Shown here: positions 1 to 8,373 of the stretch, piece after piece
How the letters are laid out: every line of letters begins with the position of its first letter
How positions within the stretch are numbered: position 1 is the stretch's first letter
NCBI GenBank assembly: GCA_024278175.1
Contig: JAJRTS010000061.1
Location: 62,001 to 126,000, forward strand
Origin: Gemmatimonadales bacterium
GTDB taxonomy: Bacteria > Gemmatimonadota > Glassbacteria > GWA2-58-10
Direction of reading: 5' to 3'
Length of the DNA: 64,000 nt
Translations under genes and position numbers: made by a program
The notes under the pieces: generated by a model
The model's input: only the letters and a program-made list of their open reading frames with translations
The model's database searches: none
Told to the model about the DNA's origin: nothing

Positions 1-2
1 CC

Positions 3-509
3 ACCGCCGGGCTGGACCCGCATCAGATTATCGGCGTGCGTGAGCTGATCCGTCAACTGGCGGGCGATCACAGCATCCTGCTTTCCACCCATATCCTGCC
101 CGAGGCCAGCCTGACCTGCGACCGCGTGCTGATTATCGACCGGGGCAGGATTCTGGCCGAGGACACCACCGAGCGGCTCACCGGCGAGCTTACCGGCCAC
201 GACATGATCCGGCTCACCGTTAGCGGCGCGCCGGATGATATCCGCAAGAGGATCGGCGTTCTGGAGGGCGTGGCCAAAGTGGACGAGCACAAGGCGCCCG
301 GCATGGGCAAGGACGGGATTCGGCAGTTCGATATCAGCTACGAACTGGGCAAGGACCGCAGGGGCGAGCTGTCCCGGGCGGTGGTCGGCAGCGGAGCGGA
401 GCTTCTTGAGTTGCGGGCGCAGTCGCTCTCGTTAGAGGAAATATTCATCAAGATTACCACCCGGGCGCCGGAAGAAGCCGATTCCCGCATCGATCAGGAA
501 GGCAGGTGA
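3..509 (+). CDS. ABC exporter ATP-binding protein, C-terminal part (GldA-like)
   Basis: The gene is cut by the window start; the reading frame is open from base 3, so the ORF-track start at 36 is internal. The first residues, TAGLDPHQ, are the segment just after the Walker B aspartate of an ABC ATPase, and LLSTHILPEA carries the switch (H-loop) histidine. Walker A and the signature motif lie off the window. About 90 residues of accessory domain follow the ATPase core, as in GldA/CcmA-type exporters of the ABC-2 class. It ends one base before the permease gene, so it should energise that permease at the inner membrane. The assignment to GldA rather than another ABC-2 ATPase rests on the neighbours. 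Confidence 0.9.
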   Translation, partial: TAGLDPHQIIGVRELIRQLAGDHSILLSTHILPEASLTCDRVLIIDRGRILAEDTTERLTGELTGHDMIRLTVSGAPDDIRKRIGVLEGVAKVDEHKAPGMGKDGIRQFDISYELGKDRRGELSRAVVGSGAELLELRAQSLSLEEIFIKITTRAPEEADSRIDQEGR

Positions 510-510
510 A

Positions 511-1290
511 ATGCAGAACGTATTCTCCATATTCTGGCGCGAATACAAGTCGTACTTCCTCAGCCCGATAGCCTATGTCGTGATCGGTGTGTTTCTCTTT
601 CTGGTGGCAAACCGTTTCGTGTTCAAGTTCAACGAGTTTGTCCAGCTTACGTTCGAGGCCACCGGCGAGGCGGTGAACTATCAGCAGACAATCCCCAAGT
701 TCAGTATTAACGATACGGTGATCCGCTACCTGTTCCAGCAGATGCGCAATATCAGCCTGTTCCTGTTGCCGATGATTACCATGAGGCTGTTTGCCGAGGA
801 GCGCAAGACCGGCACCCTGGAGCTGCTGCTGACCTCGCCGCTGACTATCACTCAGTTGGTGCTCGGCAAGTTCCTCTCCGCTTTCGTGCTGTTCCTGACG
901 ATGGTGTTGCCGACCGCGCTCTTTCAGTATTTCATCTTTCTCTACGGCAATCCCGACCTGGGGCCCGTGCTGACCAGTTATGCCGGGATCGTACTCTACG
1001 GGGCCGCGGTGATCAGTATCGGCACGCTGATCAGCTCGCTGACCGAGAACCAGATTATCGCCGGCGCGCTCACGTTCGGCGCGTTCCTGTTCCTCTGGAT
1101 TGTGGGCAGGGTCAGCGACGCCACTCTCAGCGCGTGGGGCGAGGTAGCCAAGTATATCTCGATCACCTCGCACTTCACCAATTTTTCGATGGGAATAATC
1201 GATTCGCGCGACGTTGTTTTCTACCTGTCGTTCTGTTTTATCGGGCTGTTCCTGACCCATCAGTCGATTACTTCGCTGCGGTGGAGGTGA
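511..1290 (+). CDS. gldF: ABC-2 type permease, GldF-like
   Basis: A 259-residue integral membrane protein with about six hydrophobic segments. The conserved ABC-2 stretch GTLELLLTSPLT follows an EER motif near residue 95, as in GldF and NosY-type permeases. It starts one base after the ATPase stop codon and is followed nine bases later by a GldG-like gene, the usual GldA-GldF-GldG order. In Bacteroidetes this complex supports gliding and secretion, but close homologues occur in non-gliding bacteria where the substrate is unknown. Nothing else here indicates gliding, so only the transporter role is well supported. Confidence 0.85.
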   Translation: MQNVFSIFWREYKSYFLSPIAYVVIGVFLFLVANRFVFKFNEFVQLTFEATGEAVNYQQTIPKFSINDTVIRYLFQQMRNISLFLLPMITMRLFAEERKTGTLELLLTSPLTITQLVLGKFLSAFVLFLTMVLPTALFQYFIFLYGNPDLGPVLTSYAGIVLYGAAVISIGTLISSLTENQIIAGALTFGAFLFLWIVGRVSDATLSAWGEVAKYISITSHFTNFSMGIIDSRDVVFYLSFCFIGLFLTHQSITSLRWR

Positions 1291-1299
1291 TCCGCGCTT

Positions 1300-2988
1300 A
1301 TGAAGCAGAAAATTAAAATAATGGGCTATGTCAGCCCGGTCGTGCTGTTTCTCGGGCTGGGAACGTACTATCTCAACGGCTTCTGGGGAACGCTTTCGGT
1401 TTCGCTGAGCGTGCTGGGCGTGCTGATGGGGCTGGTTTACGCCGTTATCTGTCACGATGATTTCAGGCGCGTTTTCAGCGCCCGCAGTTTCCGCAGCGGC
1501 ACCAACATGCTGCTGGTGATCTGCGTGGTGCTCAGCCTGCTGGTGGTGATCAACATGATCGGCTACCGTAATTTCTACTGGCAGGATGTGACCATTAAGA
1601 AAAAATACGAACTCAGTCCGCTGACAATGGCGATTATCGACCAGGTTAACGAAAAAAACGCCACGGTTAATGTGACCTCGTTCTTCTGGACCTATATCGA
1701 CCGCAACATGGGCAAACAGCAGAACCAGATCCTGATCCGCGACAACCGCCGGGTCGAGAGTAAACTGCGTGACCTGCTGGAGGTCTACGCCGATATCTGC
1801 CCCAATATCAATTTCCGTTTCCTCGATCCCAACCGTGAGCTGGTGCTGGCCCGCGAGTACAATATCCAGCTCTACCGGGGGAACGTTACGATTGTGGAGA
1901 GCGGCGGCAACACTCAGATGATCTCCGATGTGGACACCGAGGAAGAGGTGACCAACGCGCTGATCAAAGTGCTCAGTGACGAACGCCGGGTGGTCTATTT
2001 CCTGGAGGGACACCAGGAAACGGATATGGACGACGGCAGCCCCAACGGCTTCCTGATGGCCGCCACCGCGATCCGCGACCAGGCCTACCTTACCGAGCGG
2101 CTTAACGTGCTCGAGACAGGCGGTGTGCCCGAGGACTGCAAGGCGCTCATTATCGCCGGCCCGAAAAAGCCGCTGATGGTCGAGGAAGTGGCCATGATCG
2201 ACGATTATCTCTCCGCGGGCGGCCGGATCCTGGTGACCGCCGACCCGGAGTACGATGCGGATATGATGGACTGGCTGTTGAGTTGGGGAATCAGGTTGGG
2301 AGACGATATCGTGGTCGACAACAGCACGGCCGGAGTCCGCCAGGGCGCGGGGCCCACCGAGCCGCTGCTTTACAACTACGACCGCGAGCACCCGATCACC
2401 AGGGACCTCAAGCGCGCCTTCAGCACCATGCCCACGGTGCGCTCTGTCCGGCTGGAAACTGCCGGCGAGGACATGGAGATGTCCGTGCTGGCCACCACCA
2501 GCGACAATAGCTGGGGCGAGCGCGACAAGGAGCAGATTTCAGTGCGCAATCCCACGTTCGACCCCACGGACCTGAGCGGACCGGTGCCGGTGGCCGTTTC
2601 GATGCTCAAGAAGCTCAAGGAAAGCAGACCCGGATTCACGGAAGTTTTCACCGGACCCGGTTCGACCATGCCTTCCCAGGAGGAACTGCGCAAGATGAGG
2701 CTGGAGAAATCATCGGTGCGCGCCCAACTGGTGGTGTTCGGTGATACCCATTTCGCCTCGAACGCCTACCTTCGCTACGGCGGCAACTGGGACCTGTTCA
2801 TGAATGCGGTCAACTGGCTTATCGGCGATGAGCGGCTGATCAATATCAGGCCCAAGGACCCCGAGGACCAGACGATCTATCTCAACCAGCTTCAGGCCGG
2901 GCGCATGAAATTGATCGCACAGTTCTTGATTCCGTTGGTCGTATTGCTGCTGGGGGCCTGGGTGATGGCTGTCCGGCGGTTGCGTTGA
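1300..2988 (+). CDS. gldG: GldG-like ABC-associated protein with large periplasmic domain
   Basis: 562 residues. Two or three hydrophobic segments fill residues 5-90, a long soluble domain follows, and one C-terminal segment (FLIPLVVLLLGAWV) ends in a basic tail. This is the layout of GldG and the ABC-type uncharacterised transport family that pairs with GldF. The soluble domain contains VVYFLEGHQE and ILVTADPEYDADMMDWLL, typical of the family's GATase-like fold. The gene sits nine bases after the permease and 44 bases before the DUF4340 gene, so all four are probably one transcript. A GGAGG ribosome site precedes the ATG at 1300. Confidence 0.85.
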   Translation: MKQKIKIMGYVSPVVLFLGLGTYYLNGFWGTLSVSLSVLGVLMGLVYAVICHDDFRRVFSARSFRSGTNMLLVICVVLSLLVVINMIGYRNFYWQDVTIKKKYELSPLTMAIIDQVNEKNATVNVTSFFWTYIDRNMGKQQNQILIRDNRRVESKLRDLLEVYADICPNINFRFLDPNRELVLAREYNIQLYRGNVTIVESGGNTQMISDVDTEEEVTNALIKVLSDERRVVYFLEGHQETDMDDGSPNGFLMAATAIRDQAYLTERLNVLETGGVPEDCKALIIAGPKKPLMVEEVAMIDDYLSAGGRILVTADPEYDADMMDWLLSWGIRLGDDIVVDNSTAGVRQGAGPTEPLLYNYDREHPITRDLKRAFSTMPTVRSVRLETAGEDMEMSVLATTSDNSWGERDKEQISVRNPTFDPTDLSGPVPVAVSMLKKLKESRPGFTEVFTGPGSTMPSQEELRKMRLEKSSVRAQLVVFGDTHFASNAYLRYGGNWDLFMNAVNWLIGDERLINIRPKDPEDQTIYLNQLQAGRMKLIAQFLIPLVVLLLGAWVMAVRRLR

Positions 2989-3032
2989 CCGGGTACAGGA
3001 ATTCAACCGGAATTGACAAAGGGACCAGTTAG

Positions 3033-4403
3033 ATGAATTTGAAAGCGATTCTCCTCTTGATCTTGATTACTCTCGGACTCGGCGCCGTGCTCTATTTCCA
3101 GCGCGATACGGATGAAGCGGCCAGCAAGGAAGAACCCCAGTTCGAAATGATCCTGCCGTATTCCCCCGACGATGTGGTGCGCGTGAGTGTAATCTACGAG
3201 GATACGACTTACGTGGTCGTCCGCGACGGGGCTGAGTGGGATATGGAGCTGCCGGACGAGGGTTGGGGGGCTGACTCGCTGGTGATCAACCACCTGCTGC
3301 GCACCCTGTGCGCCGCCCCGTTCGTCAACAGTATCCCGCTGGCGGAACTCGATCCGGCCGAGGTGAAACTCGATAAGCCGGTGCTTGTTTTTACCGCCTA
3401 TGTCTCGGATCAGGACAGCATCAGACTGGAATTCGGCACGCTCAATCCCACCACGGAAAATATCTACATCCTGCGTCGCGGGGAGGGCCGGGTAGTGCTG
3501 GCCAATAAGCTGCTGGGACCGATGATGACGGTTAACGGTTTTCTGGTGCGGGGTAAGTCGCTCAGCGGTATCAACCCATTCGAAACTGTCGGGATCGAGG
3601 TTGAGTCCGGTGGCCGCCGGGTTTTCAGCGCCTCGCGCAGCGGTGTCGAGGAACACTGGTGGATCAGGCAGGGAAGCGACAGCCTGTGGGCCGACAGACG
3701 CAAGCTGAACTTGCGTCTGAGTGAGCTCTATCGCGGTCAGGTCAGGGAATTTTACCGGAGCGGCGACATTGCGCGCAGCCAAACCGGCCTGAATGCTCCG
3801 GTGCGCAGGATGAAAATCACGGCCGGCAGCGGCAAGACCACCGTAATCTCTTTTGGTAAAACCGATTCGGAAGAGCCGTACCTGCGCTGGGCCACCTCTT
3901 CACACTATCCCGATCACCTGCTGCTGATCGACTCCTGGCTGATCGACAGAGTGGACCTGCTGCTGCCCGATTCGATGGAGTGCCGTGAGCTGGCGGATTT
4001 TGTTCCGTCCGATGTCGATTTCATCTTGATCTCGAGCCTTCTCGACTCGCTTGTGCTGACCGCCGAAAACGATTCTCTCTGGTCGATTGTCGAGCCGCGG
4101 CAGGCCAGGGCGAAGTACCTGATGGTCGAAGGGTTGCTGACCCATATCGATACGGTCAATGCGATCAGGGTGCTGCCCGGGGGCAGCAACAGGGGATTCG
4201 ATTCTCCGCAGGCCCGGCTGGTGCTCAAGCAGGGCGAAAAGTTGCTGGCCGATCTGGTGGTGGGTGATTACGTGGGGGAGGATGTCTATGTCAGGGACAG
4301 GAAAAGAAATATCGATTTTCTGGCGTCCACCAAACAGGTGTCTCCACTGAACGTCTCGTTCAGGGATCTGGCGGATATCCCGGTGAGGCACGTGGTAGAG
4401 TGA
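3033..4403 (+). CDS. DUF4340 domain protein, membrane-anchored
   Basis: 456 residues with one N-terminal membrane anchor (AILLLILITLGLGAVLYF) and a long extracytoplasmic part built from repeated beta-rich units, for example VRDGAEWDM and ISSLLDSLVLTAENDSLWSI. This pattern (Trp after a short polar turn, repeated) is that of DUF4340 proteins, which commonly lie downstream of GldF/GldG genes. Its biochemical role is not known. By position it should be a periplasmic partner of the exporter. Its TGA overlaps the GTG start of the next gene (GTGA), implying translational coupling of the exporter block to the Bat block. Confidence 0.75.
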   Translation: MNLKAILLLILITLGLGAVLYFQRDTDEAASKEEPQFEMILPYSPDDVVRVSVIYEDTTYVVVRDGAEWDMELPDEGWGADSLVINHLLRTLCAAPFVNSIPLAELDPAEVKLDKPVLVFTAYVSDQDSIRLEFGTLNPTTENIYILRRGEGRVVLANKLLGPMMTVNGFLVRGKSLSGINPFETVGIEVESGGRRVFSASRSGVEEHWWIRQGSDSLWADRRKLNLRLSELYRGQVREFYRSGDIARSQTGLNAPVRRMKITAGSGKTTVISFGKTDSEEPYLRWATSSHYPDHLLLIDSWLIDRVDLLLPDSMECRELADFVPSDVDFILISSLLDSLVLTAENDSLWSIVEPRQARAKYLMVEGLLTHIDTVNAIRVLPGGSNRGFDSPQARLVLKQGEKLLADLVVGDYVGEDVYVRDRKRNIDFLASTKQVSPLNVSFRDLADIPVRHVVE

Positions 4404-5488
4404 GGCGGTTGGTGCGGGGATACCGGGGCGCGGACATGATGAAGCACAAATCGGCTGAAAAAACTCAAATCTCCTGGCGGACCCTGTTGGGGGCCTTGTT
4501 GCTTCTGGGCGCGCTGGGCGCCTGGCCGGCCACGGCTTCGCAGGTCCAGGCCCGGTTGGATACCTCCAGGGCCAGGATCGGCGACAGGTTGACGCTTACT
4601 CTCACCGCCCACTCGGCGGCCGGGGAAACTGTCCAGTTTCCCGATCTCAAATCCCATCTCGATAAGTTCGTACTGCTCGATGAGTTGCCTGCCGAGCGCG
4701 TGGAGGAGGAGGGCGGAGCAGCCTTGATCCGCCGGTCCTGGATAATTGCAGCGTTCGAAACCGGAAGATTGGAAGTCTCCGGCCTGCCGCTGGCGGTGAT
4801 GCATGCCGATGGCGTGGTGGATACGCTCTGGACCGAACCCCTGCCGCTGGACGTGATCTCGCTGGTGCAGGATACGCTCGATGCGCAAATCCGCCCGCTC
4901 CGCGATCTGGTGGAGGCGCAACGGCTATGGAAACGGATTGCGTTCTGGGCGGTGGTGGGGCTGGCCGTGCTTGCTGCTTTACTCATACTCTGGAGGAGAT
5001 ATCTCCGGCGGCGGGCGGACAGGCTGGCGGGCGATGTGTCTTCACTCCCCGCGCGGCCGGCGCACCTGGTGGCGCTCGATGAACTGGACCGGATCAAGTC
5101 GCTGGGGCTGATCGAGAACGGAGAGATCAAGCGCTTCCACATCCTCGTATCCGAGGCAATCCGCCGCTATCTGGAGGCCCGTTACGGTGTCCTCGCACCG
5201 GAGATGACCACCTGGGAGCTGACCGCGGTGCTCCGGGATCGCAGAGATATGGACTCCGGCCTCAAGGAACTGCTCCGCGGCTTCCTCGAGGACTGCGACA
5301 TGGTCAAGTTCGCCAAATACGTCCCGAAGATCGTGGAGATAAACGCCACGTTCAACAGGGCCTACGAAATAGTGGAAAAATCGCGTCCCGTGGAACAGCC
5401 CCAGGCCCCGGCCGACAATGCCTCTGCTGCTGACAGTGCTCAAGGCGCCGAGGTGGCCGCCGAAGAGAGCGCGGGGGAGAGACGATGA
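4400..5488 (+). CDS. Membrane protein preceding BatA, BatD-like N-terminal domain
   Basis: 362 residues. A signal-like segment (LLGALLLLGALGAWPATAS) is followed by about 110 residues of beta-rich domain resembling BatD-type oxygen-tolerance repeats (QARLDTSRARIGDRLTLTLTAHS). A second membrane segment lies near residues 175-198, followed by an Arg-rich stop (RRYLRRRADR). The cytoplasmic tail contains RRYLEARYGVLAPEMTTWEL and DCDMVKFAKYVP, a signature also seen at the end of the downstream BatD gene (HFSFVRFAPG) and in similar genes beside batA elsewhere. I use GTG 4400 because it overlaps the previous stop; ATG 4436 or 4439 are alternatives closer to the signal peptide. It overlaps batA by four bases. 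Confidence 0.65.
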   Translation: MRRLVRGYRGADMMKHKSAEKTQISWRTLLGALLLLGALGAWPATASQVQARLDTSRARIGDRLTLTLTAHSAAGETVQFPDLKSHLDKFVLLDELPAERVEEEGGAALIRRSWIIAAFETGRLEVSGLPLAVMHADGVVDTLWTEPLPLDVISLVQDTLDAQIRPLRDLVEAQRLWKRIAFWAVVGLAVLAALLILWRRYLRRRADRLAGDVSSLPARPAHLVALDELDRIKSLGLIENGEIKRFHILVSEAIRRYLEARYGVLAPEMTTWELTAVLRDRRDMDSGLKELLRGFLEDCDMVKFAKYVPKIVEINATFNRAYEIVEKSRPVEQPQAPADNASAADSAQGAEVAAEESAGERR

Positions 5489-6483
5489 ATCTTGAGTTCG
5501 CCAACCCGTGGCTGCTGTTGTGCCTGGCCCTGCTGCCCCTGCTTGTCTGGCTTAAGTTGCGCTGGGTCGCGCGCGGCAGCCGTGCGATCCGTTATTCCGA
5601 CCTGGCCACGCTGGCAACGGTCAACAGTCGCTGGGCCAAACTCAAGCAGTACCTGCCGTTTGCTCTTCGCGTGGCGGCCCTGGCCCTGCTGATCGTGGCC
5701 CTGGCCCGTCCCCGCAGCGGGGTCACTTTCGAGGACGTGACCAGCGAGGGTGTGGATATCGTGCTGACCATGGACGTGTCCACCAGCATGCTGGCCGAGG
5801 ACCTTCGCCCCGGCGCCAACCGCCTTGATGTGGCCCGTCAGGTGGTGGAGGAGTTTATCGAGGGCCGTCGCCACGACCGGATCGGGCTGGTGGCATTCGC
5901 GGGCAAGGCGCTCACCCGCTGCCCGCCCACGCTGGACTACCGGGTGCTGGCCTCGCAGGTACAGCGTCTGAAAATCGGCTCTATCGAGGACGGGACCGCG
6001 ATCGGCGTGGCCCTGGCCAGCAGCGTCAACCGCCTCCGCGATAGCAAGGCCCGCAGCAGGGTGATTATCCTGCTTACCGACGGGGTGAACAACCGTGGCG
6101 AGATCGACCCGCTGACCGCGGCCCAGGTGGCCAAGGCCAAGGACGTGAGGGTTTACACTATCGGGGCCGGTACGCGGGGGACCGCCCGCGTGCCCGTGCG
6201 CGACCAGTTCGGCCGTGTGCGCTACGTGGACCAGAAAGTTGATATCGACGAGCAGACGCTGACCGAGATCGCCACTGTGACCGGTGGCCAGTATTACCGC
6301 GCCACCGACGCCGGCGAGCTGGAGCGGATTTACCGCGAGATCGACTCGCTGGAAAAGACCGAGGTCGATGTGCGCGAGTACACGCGTTACCGTGAGTTGT
6401 TCATCCTGTTTCTGCTGCCCGGGCTGGTCCTGTTCGTGCTGGAGCTGGTACTGGGAGCAACCGTGCTGAAAACGATTCCGTGA
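5485..6483 (+). CDS. batA: BatA-like VWA domain membrane protein
   Basis: 332 residues with two N-terminal membrane segments, a von Willebrand factor A domain (about residues 90-290) and a C-terminal membrane segment. The metal-ion-dependent adhesion site DVSTS is intact near residue 96, with the later LLTDGVNNRGE strand supplying the third metal ligand. GVALASSVNRL and the GGQYYRATDAGELERIY segment are typical of BatA/BatB. Bat proteins (Bacteroides aerotolerance) form inner-membrane complexes linked to envelope stress resistance, usually with a MoxR ATPase and a DUF58 protein; neither is in this window. It is preceded and followed by overlapping or adjacent genes of the same operon. Confidence 0.92.
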   Translation: MNLEFANPWLLLCLALLPLLVWLKLRWVARGSRAIRYSDLATLATVNSRWAKLKQYLPFALRVAALALLIVALARPRSGVTFEDVTSEGVDIVLTMDVSTSMLAEDLRPGANRLDVARQVVEEFIEGRRHDRIGLVAFAGKALTRCPPTLDYRVLASQVQRLKIGSIEDGTAIGVALASSVNRLRDSKARSRVIILLTDGVNNRGEIDPLTAAQVAKAKDVRVYTIGAGTRGTARVPVRDQFGRVRYVDQKVDIDEQTLTEIATVTGGQYYRATDAGELERIYREIDSLEKTEVDVREYTRYRELFILFLLPGLVLFVLELVLGATVLKTIP

Positions 6484-6493
6484 GTTGTGGACG

Positions 6494-7531
6494 ATGAAGT
6501 TCGACGATCCTCAGATGTTCCATCTGCTCTGGCTGGCGCCGGCTACCGCGCTGTTATTCTGGTACGCCGGGCGCCGCCGCCGCGCCATGCTGGCCAGGTT
6601 CGTGGCAGCTGGGTTGTTGCCGCGTCTGTCCGATCCGGTATTGCCGGGGGGGAGGGTGCTGCGTGGCCTGTTACTGCTGGGCGCGCTGTTGCTGTTGGTA
6701 GTGGCCCTGTCCAGACCCCAGTACGGCAAGGAATCGGTGATCCTTAAACGGGAGGGTCGCGACATTGTTTTTCTGCTGGACACCTCGCTCAGTATGCTGG
6801 CCGATGACGTCCAGCCCGACCGCCTGAGCCGGGCGCGATTCGAGATTTCCAGCCTGCTGAGCCGTCTGCGGGGCGACCGGGTGGGCCTCGTGCCGTTCGC
6901 CGGCGATGCGTTCATCCTCTGCCCGTTGACCACCGACTACTCGGCCGTGCGGTTGTTTCTCGACGGAGTTGATACGGACGTGATCTCCGAGGCGGGGACC
7001 AATATCAGCCGGGCGCTGGAAGCCGGGGGAGAAGCGTTCGACACCAAGGAGCGCGAGTACCGGGTGATGATCCTGATCACCGACGGCGAGGAACTGGAGG
7101 GCAACGCCCTGGAACTTGCCGGAGAGCTTCGCCAGCGGGGCATCCGGCTCTACGCTATCGGAGTCGGGACGCCGGACGGAGTGCCGATCCCGATCAGGGA
7201 CGAGCGGGGCAACGTGTCCGATTACAAGCGCGATGAGCGGGGCGAGGTGGTGATGACCAGGCTGGCCGAACCGCTGCTGGCCGAGCTTGCCCGTGCCGGT
7301 GGCGGTCAGTATTACCGTGCGAGCCGCGGCGCCATCGAACTGGAGCGGGTATTCGAGGACATCAACCGCCTGGAGAAACGCCAGCTCGAATCCCGCGAGT
7401 TCTCGCTTTACAAGGACCGCTACCAGTGGTTTCTGGGGTTTGCGATCCTGCTGATGATGCTGGAGTTGTTGGTGGTTGAATCGCTACACACCGGCCGTGG
7501 GGACGAGAGTATTGCCGGGGAGGGATCGTGA
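6494..7531 (+). CDS. batB: BatB-like VWA domain membrane protein
   Basis: 345 residues from ATG 6494; a TTG at 6485 in the same frame is possible. The layout is the same as BatA: N-terminal membrane segments, a VWA domain with intact DTSLS metal site near residue 97 and ILITDGEELEGN, then a C-terminal membrane helix (WFLGFAILLMMLELLV). It is a paralogue of the preceding gene, as usual for BatA/BatB pairs. The stop codon overlaps the GTG/ATG start region of batC. A two-VWA pair suggests a hetero-oligomeric complex in the inner membrane. Confidence 0.92.
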   Translation: MKFDDPQMFHLLWLAPATALLFWYAGRRRRAMLARFVAAGLLPRLSDPVLPGGRVLRGLLLLGALLLLVVALSRPQYGKESVILKREGRDIVFLLDTSLSMLADDVQPDRLSRARFEISSLLSRLRGDRVGLVPFAGDAFILCPLTTDYSAVRLFLDGVDTDVISEAGTNISRALEAGGEAFDTKEREYRVMILITDGEELEGNALELAGELRQRGIRLYAIGVGTPDGVPIPIRDERGNVSDYKRDERGEVVMTRLAEPLLAELARAGGGQYYRASRGAIELERVFEDINRLEKRQLESREFSLYKDRYQWFLGFAILLMMLELLVVESLHTGRGDESIAGEGS

Positions 7532-8373
7532 TGAGAGTCCGAACTGCAAGGGAAACGGCCGCGAATCTGCTCTCTCTGGCTCTGTGCGTGGGTTTATTTA
7601 TGCTCTTCTGCGCCGCCGGCTGGCGGGACCTGTTCCGCTCCCTGCCCGAGGAGGCCGAGCAGGCCTACCGTCAGGAAAACTACGAGCAGGCCCTTCAGCA
7701 CTACCAGGAAGCCCAGACCCGCAACCCAGACTCGGATACGCTGGCCTATAATCTGGGCAACACGCTCTACCAATTGGGCCGCTATCAGGACGCGGCCGGC
7801 CAGTTCGGCAAAATTCTGGAGAAGGACTCCACCACGCTCTCGTCGCAGTCTATCTACAACATGGGCAACAGTCTGTTTGAGATGGGCCGGGCAGGCAACG
7901 ACCAGCAGATACTCAATCAGGCGCTGGAGGCGTTCAAGCGCTCGATAATCAATGATCCCGACGACGAGGACTCCAAGTACAACTACGAACTCACCCGCAG
8001 GCTGATCCAGCAGCAGGAGCAGCAACAGCAGCAGAAACAGGACGACAAGAAACAGTACGATAAGAAGCAGGACGACAAGCAACAGGATGATAAGCAGCAG
8101 CAGGACCAGAATCAGGATCAACAGCAGGACAAACAACAGCAACAGGACAATGAAAAGCCGAAAGAACAGGAAAACAAACCCGATAAACAACAGCAGCCCC
8201 AGCAGCAGGAACAGGAACAACAGCAGCAGCAACCTCAGCCTCAACCCGGCGAAATGAGCGAGGAGGAGGCCGAGAAAATCCTGCAGGCGCTGATGCAGAT
8301 GGAAAAGGACGCACGGGAGGCTGAGCAGAAGAAAAAAGCCCCCGCTGTCGGCTCCAAAGGACGTGACTGGTAA
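7531..8373 (+). CDS. batC: BatC-like TPR protein with Gln/Asp/Lys-rich tail
   Basis: 280 residues. One membrane segment (LALCVGLFMLFCAAGW) is followed by three tetratricopeptide repeats (residues 40-145; AYNLGNTLYQLGRYQDAAGQF, YNMGNSLFEMGRAGND). Then comes an extreme low-complexity stretch of Gln, Asp and Lys of about 85 residues, encoded by degenerate tandem CAG/GAC/AAG units. The end, EEEAEKILQALMQMEKDAREAEQKKK followed by GRDW, is the conserved BatC terminus. A GGGGAGGG ribosome site sits seven bases before ATG 7531; GTG 7528 is the alternative. The tail is likely flexible and extracytoplasmic. The 8373 stop overlaps batD by one base. Confidence 0.88.
   Translation: MRVRTARETAANLLSLALCVGLFMLFCAAGWRDLFRSLPEEAEQAYRQENYEQALQHYQEAQTRNPDSDTLAYNLGNTLYQLGRYQDAAGQFGKILEKDSTTLSSQSIYNMGNSLFEMGRAGNDQQILNQALEAFKRSIINDPDDEDSKYNYELTRRLIQQQEQQQQQKQDDKKQYDKKQDDKQQDDKQQQDQNQDQQQDKQQQQDNEKPKEQENKPDKQQQPQQQEQEQQQQQPQPQPGEMSEEEAEKILQALMQMEKDAREAEQKKKAPAVGSKGRDW

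Noticed and set aside
454-2391. 645-residue minus-strand ORF opposite gldF and gldG
   Set aside because: Its sequence is rich in His, Gln, Val and Asp in the pattern expected from the antisense of GC-rich codons, with no domain, while both plus-strand genes show clear families.
8005-8235. Tandem repeat or CRISPR-like periodicity in batC
   Set aside because: The repetition is codon-level low complexity encoding Gln/Asp/Lys, without constant-length repeats or spacers. No CRISPR array is present in the window.
7594-8244. Leu/Val-rich minus-strand ORF that looks like a membrane protein
   Set aside because: It is the reverse complement of the CAG/GAC/AAG tract of batC, which yields runs of Leu and Val by chance.
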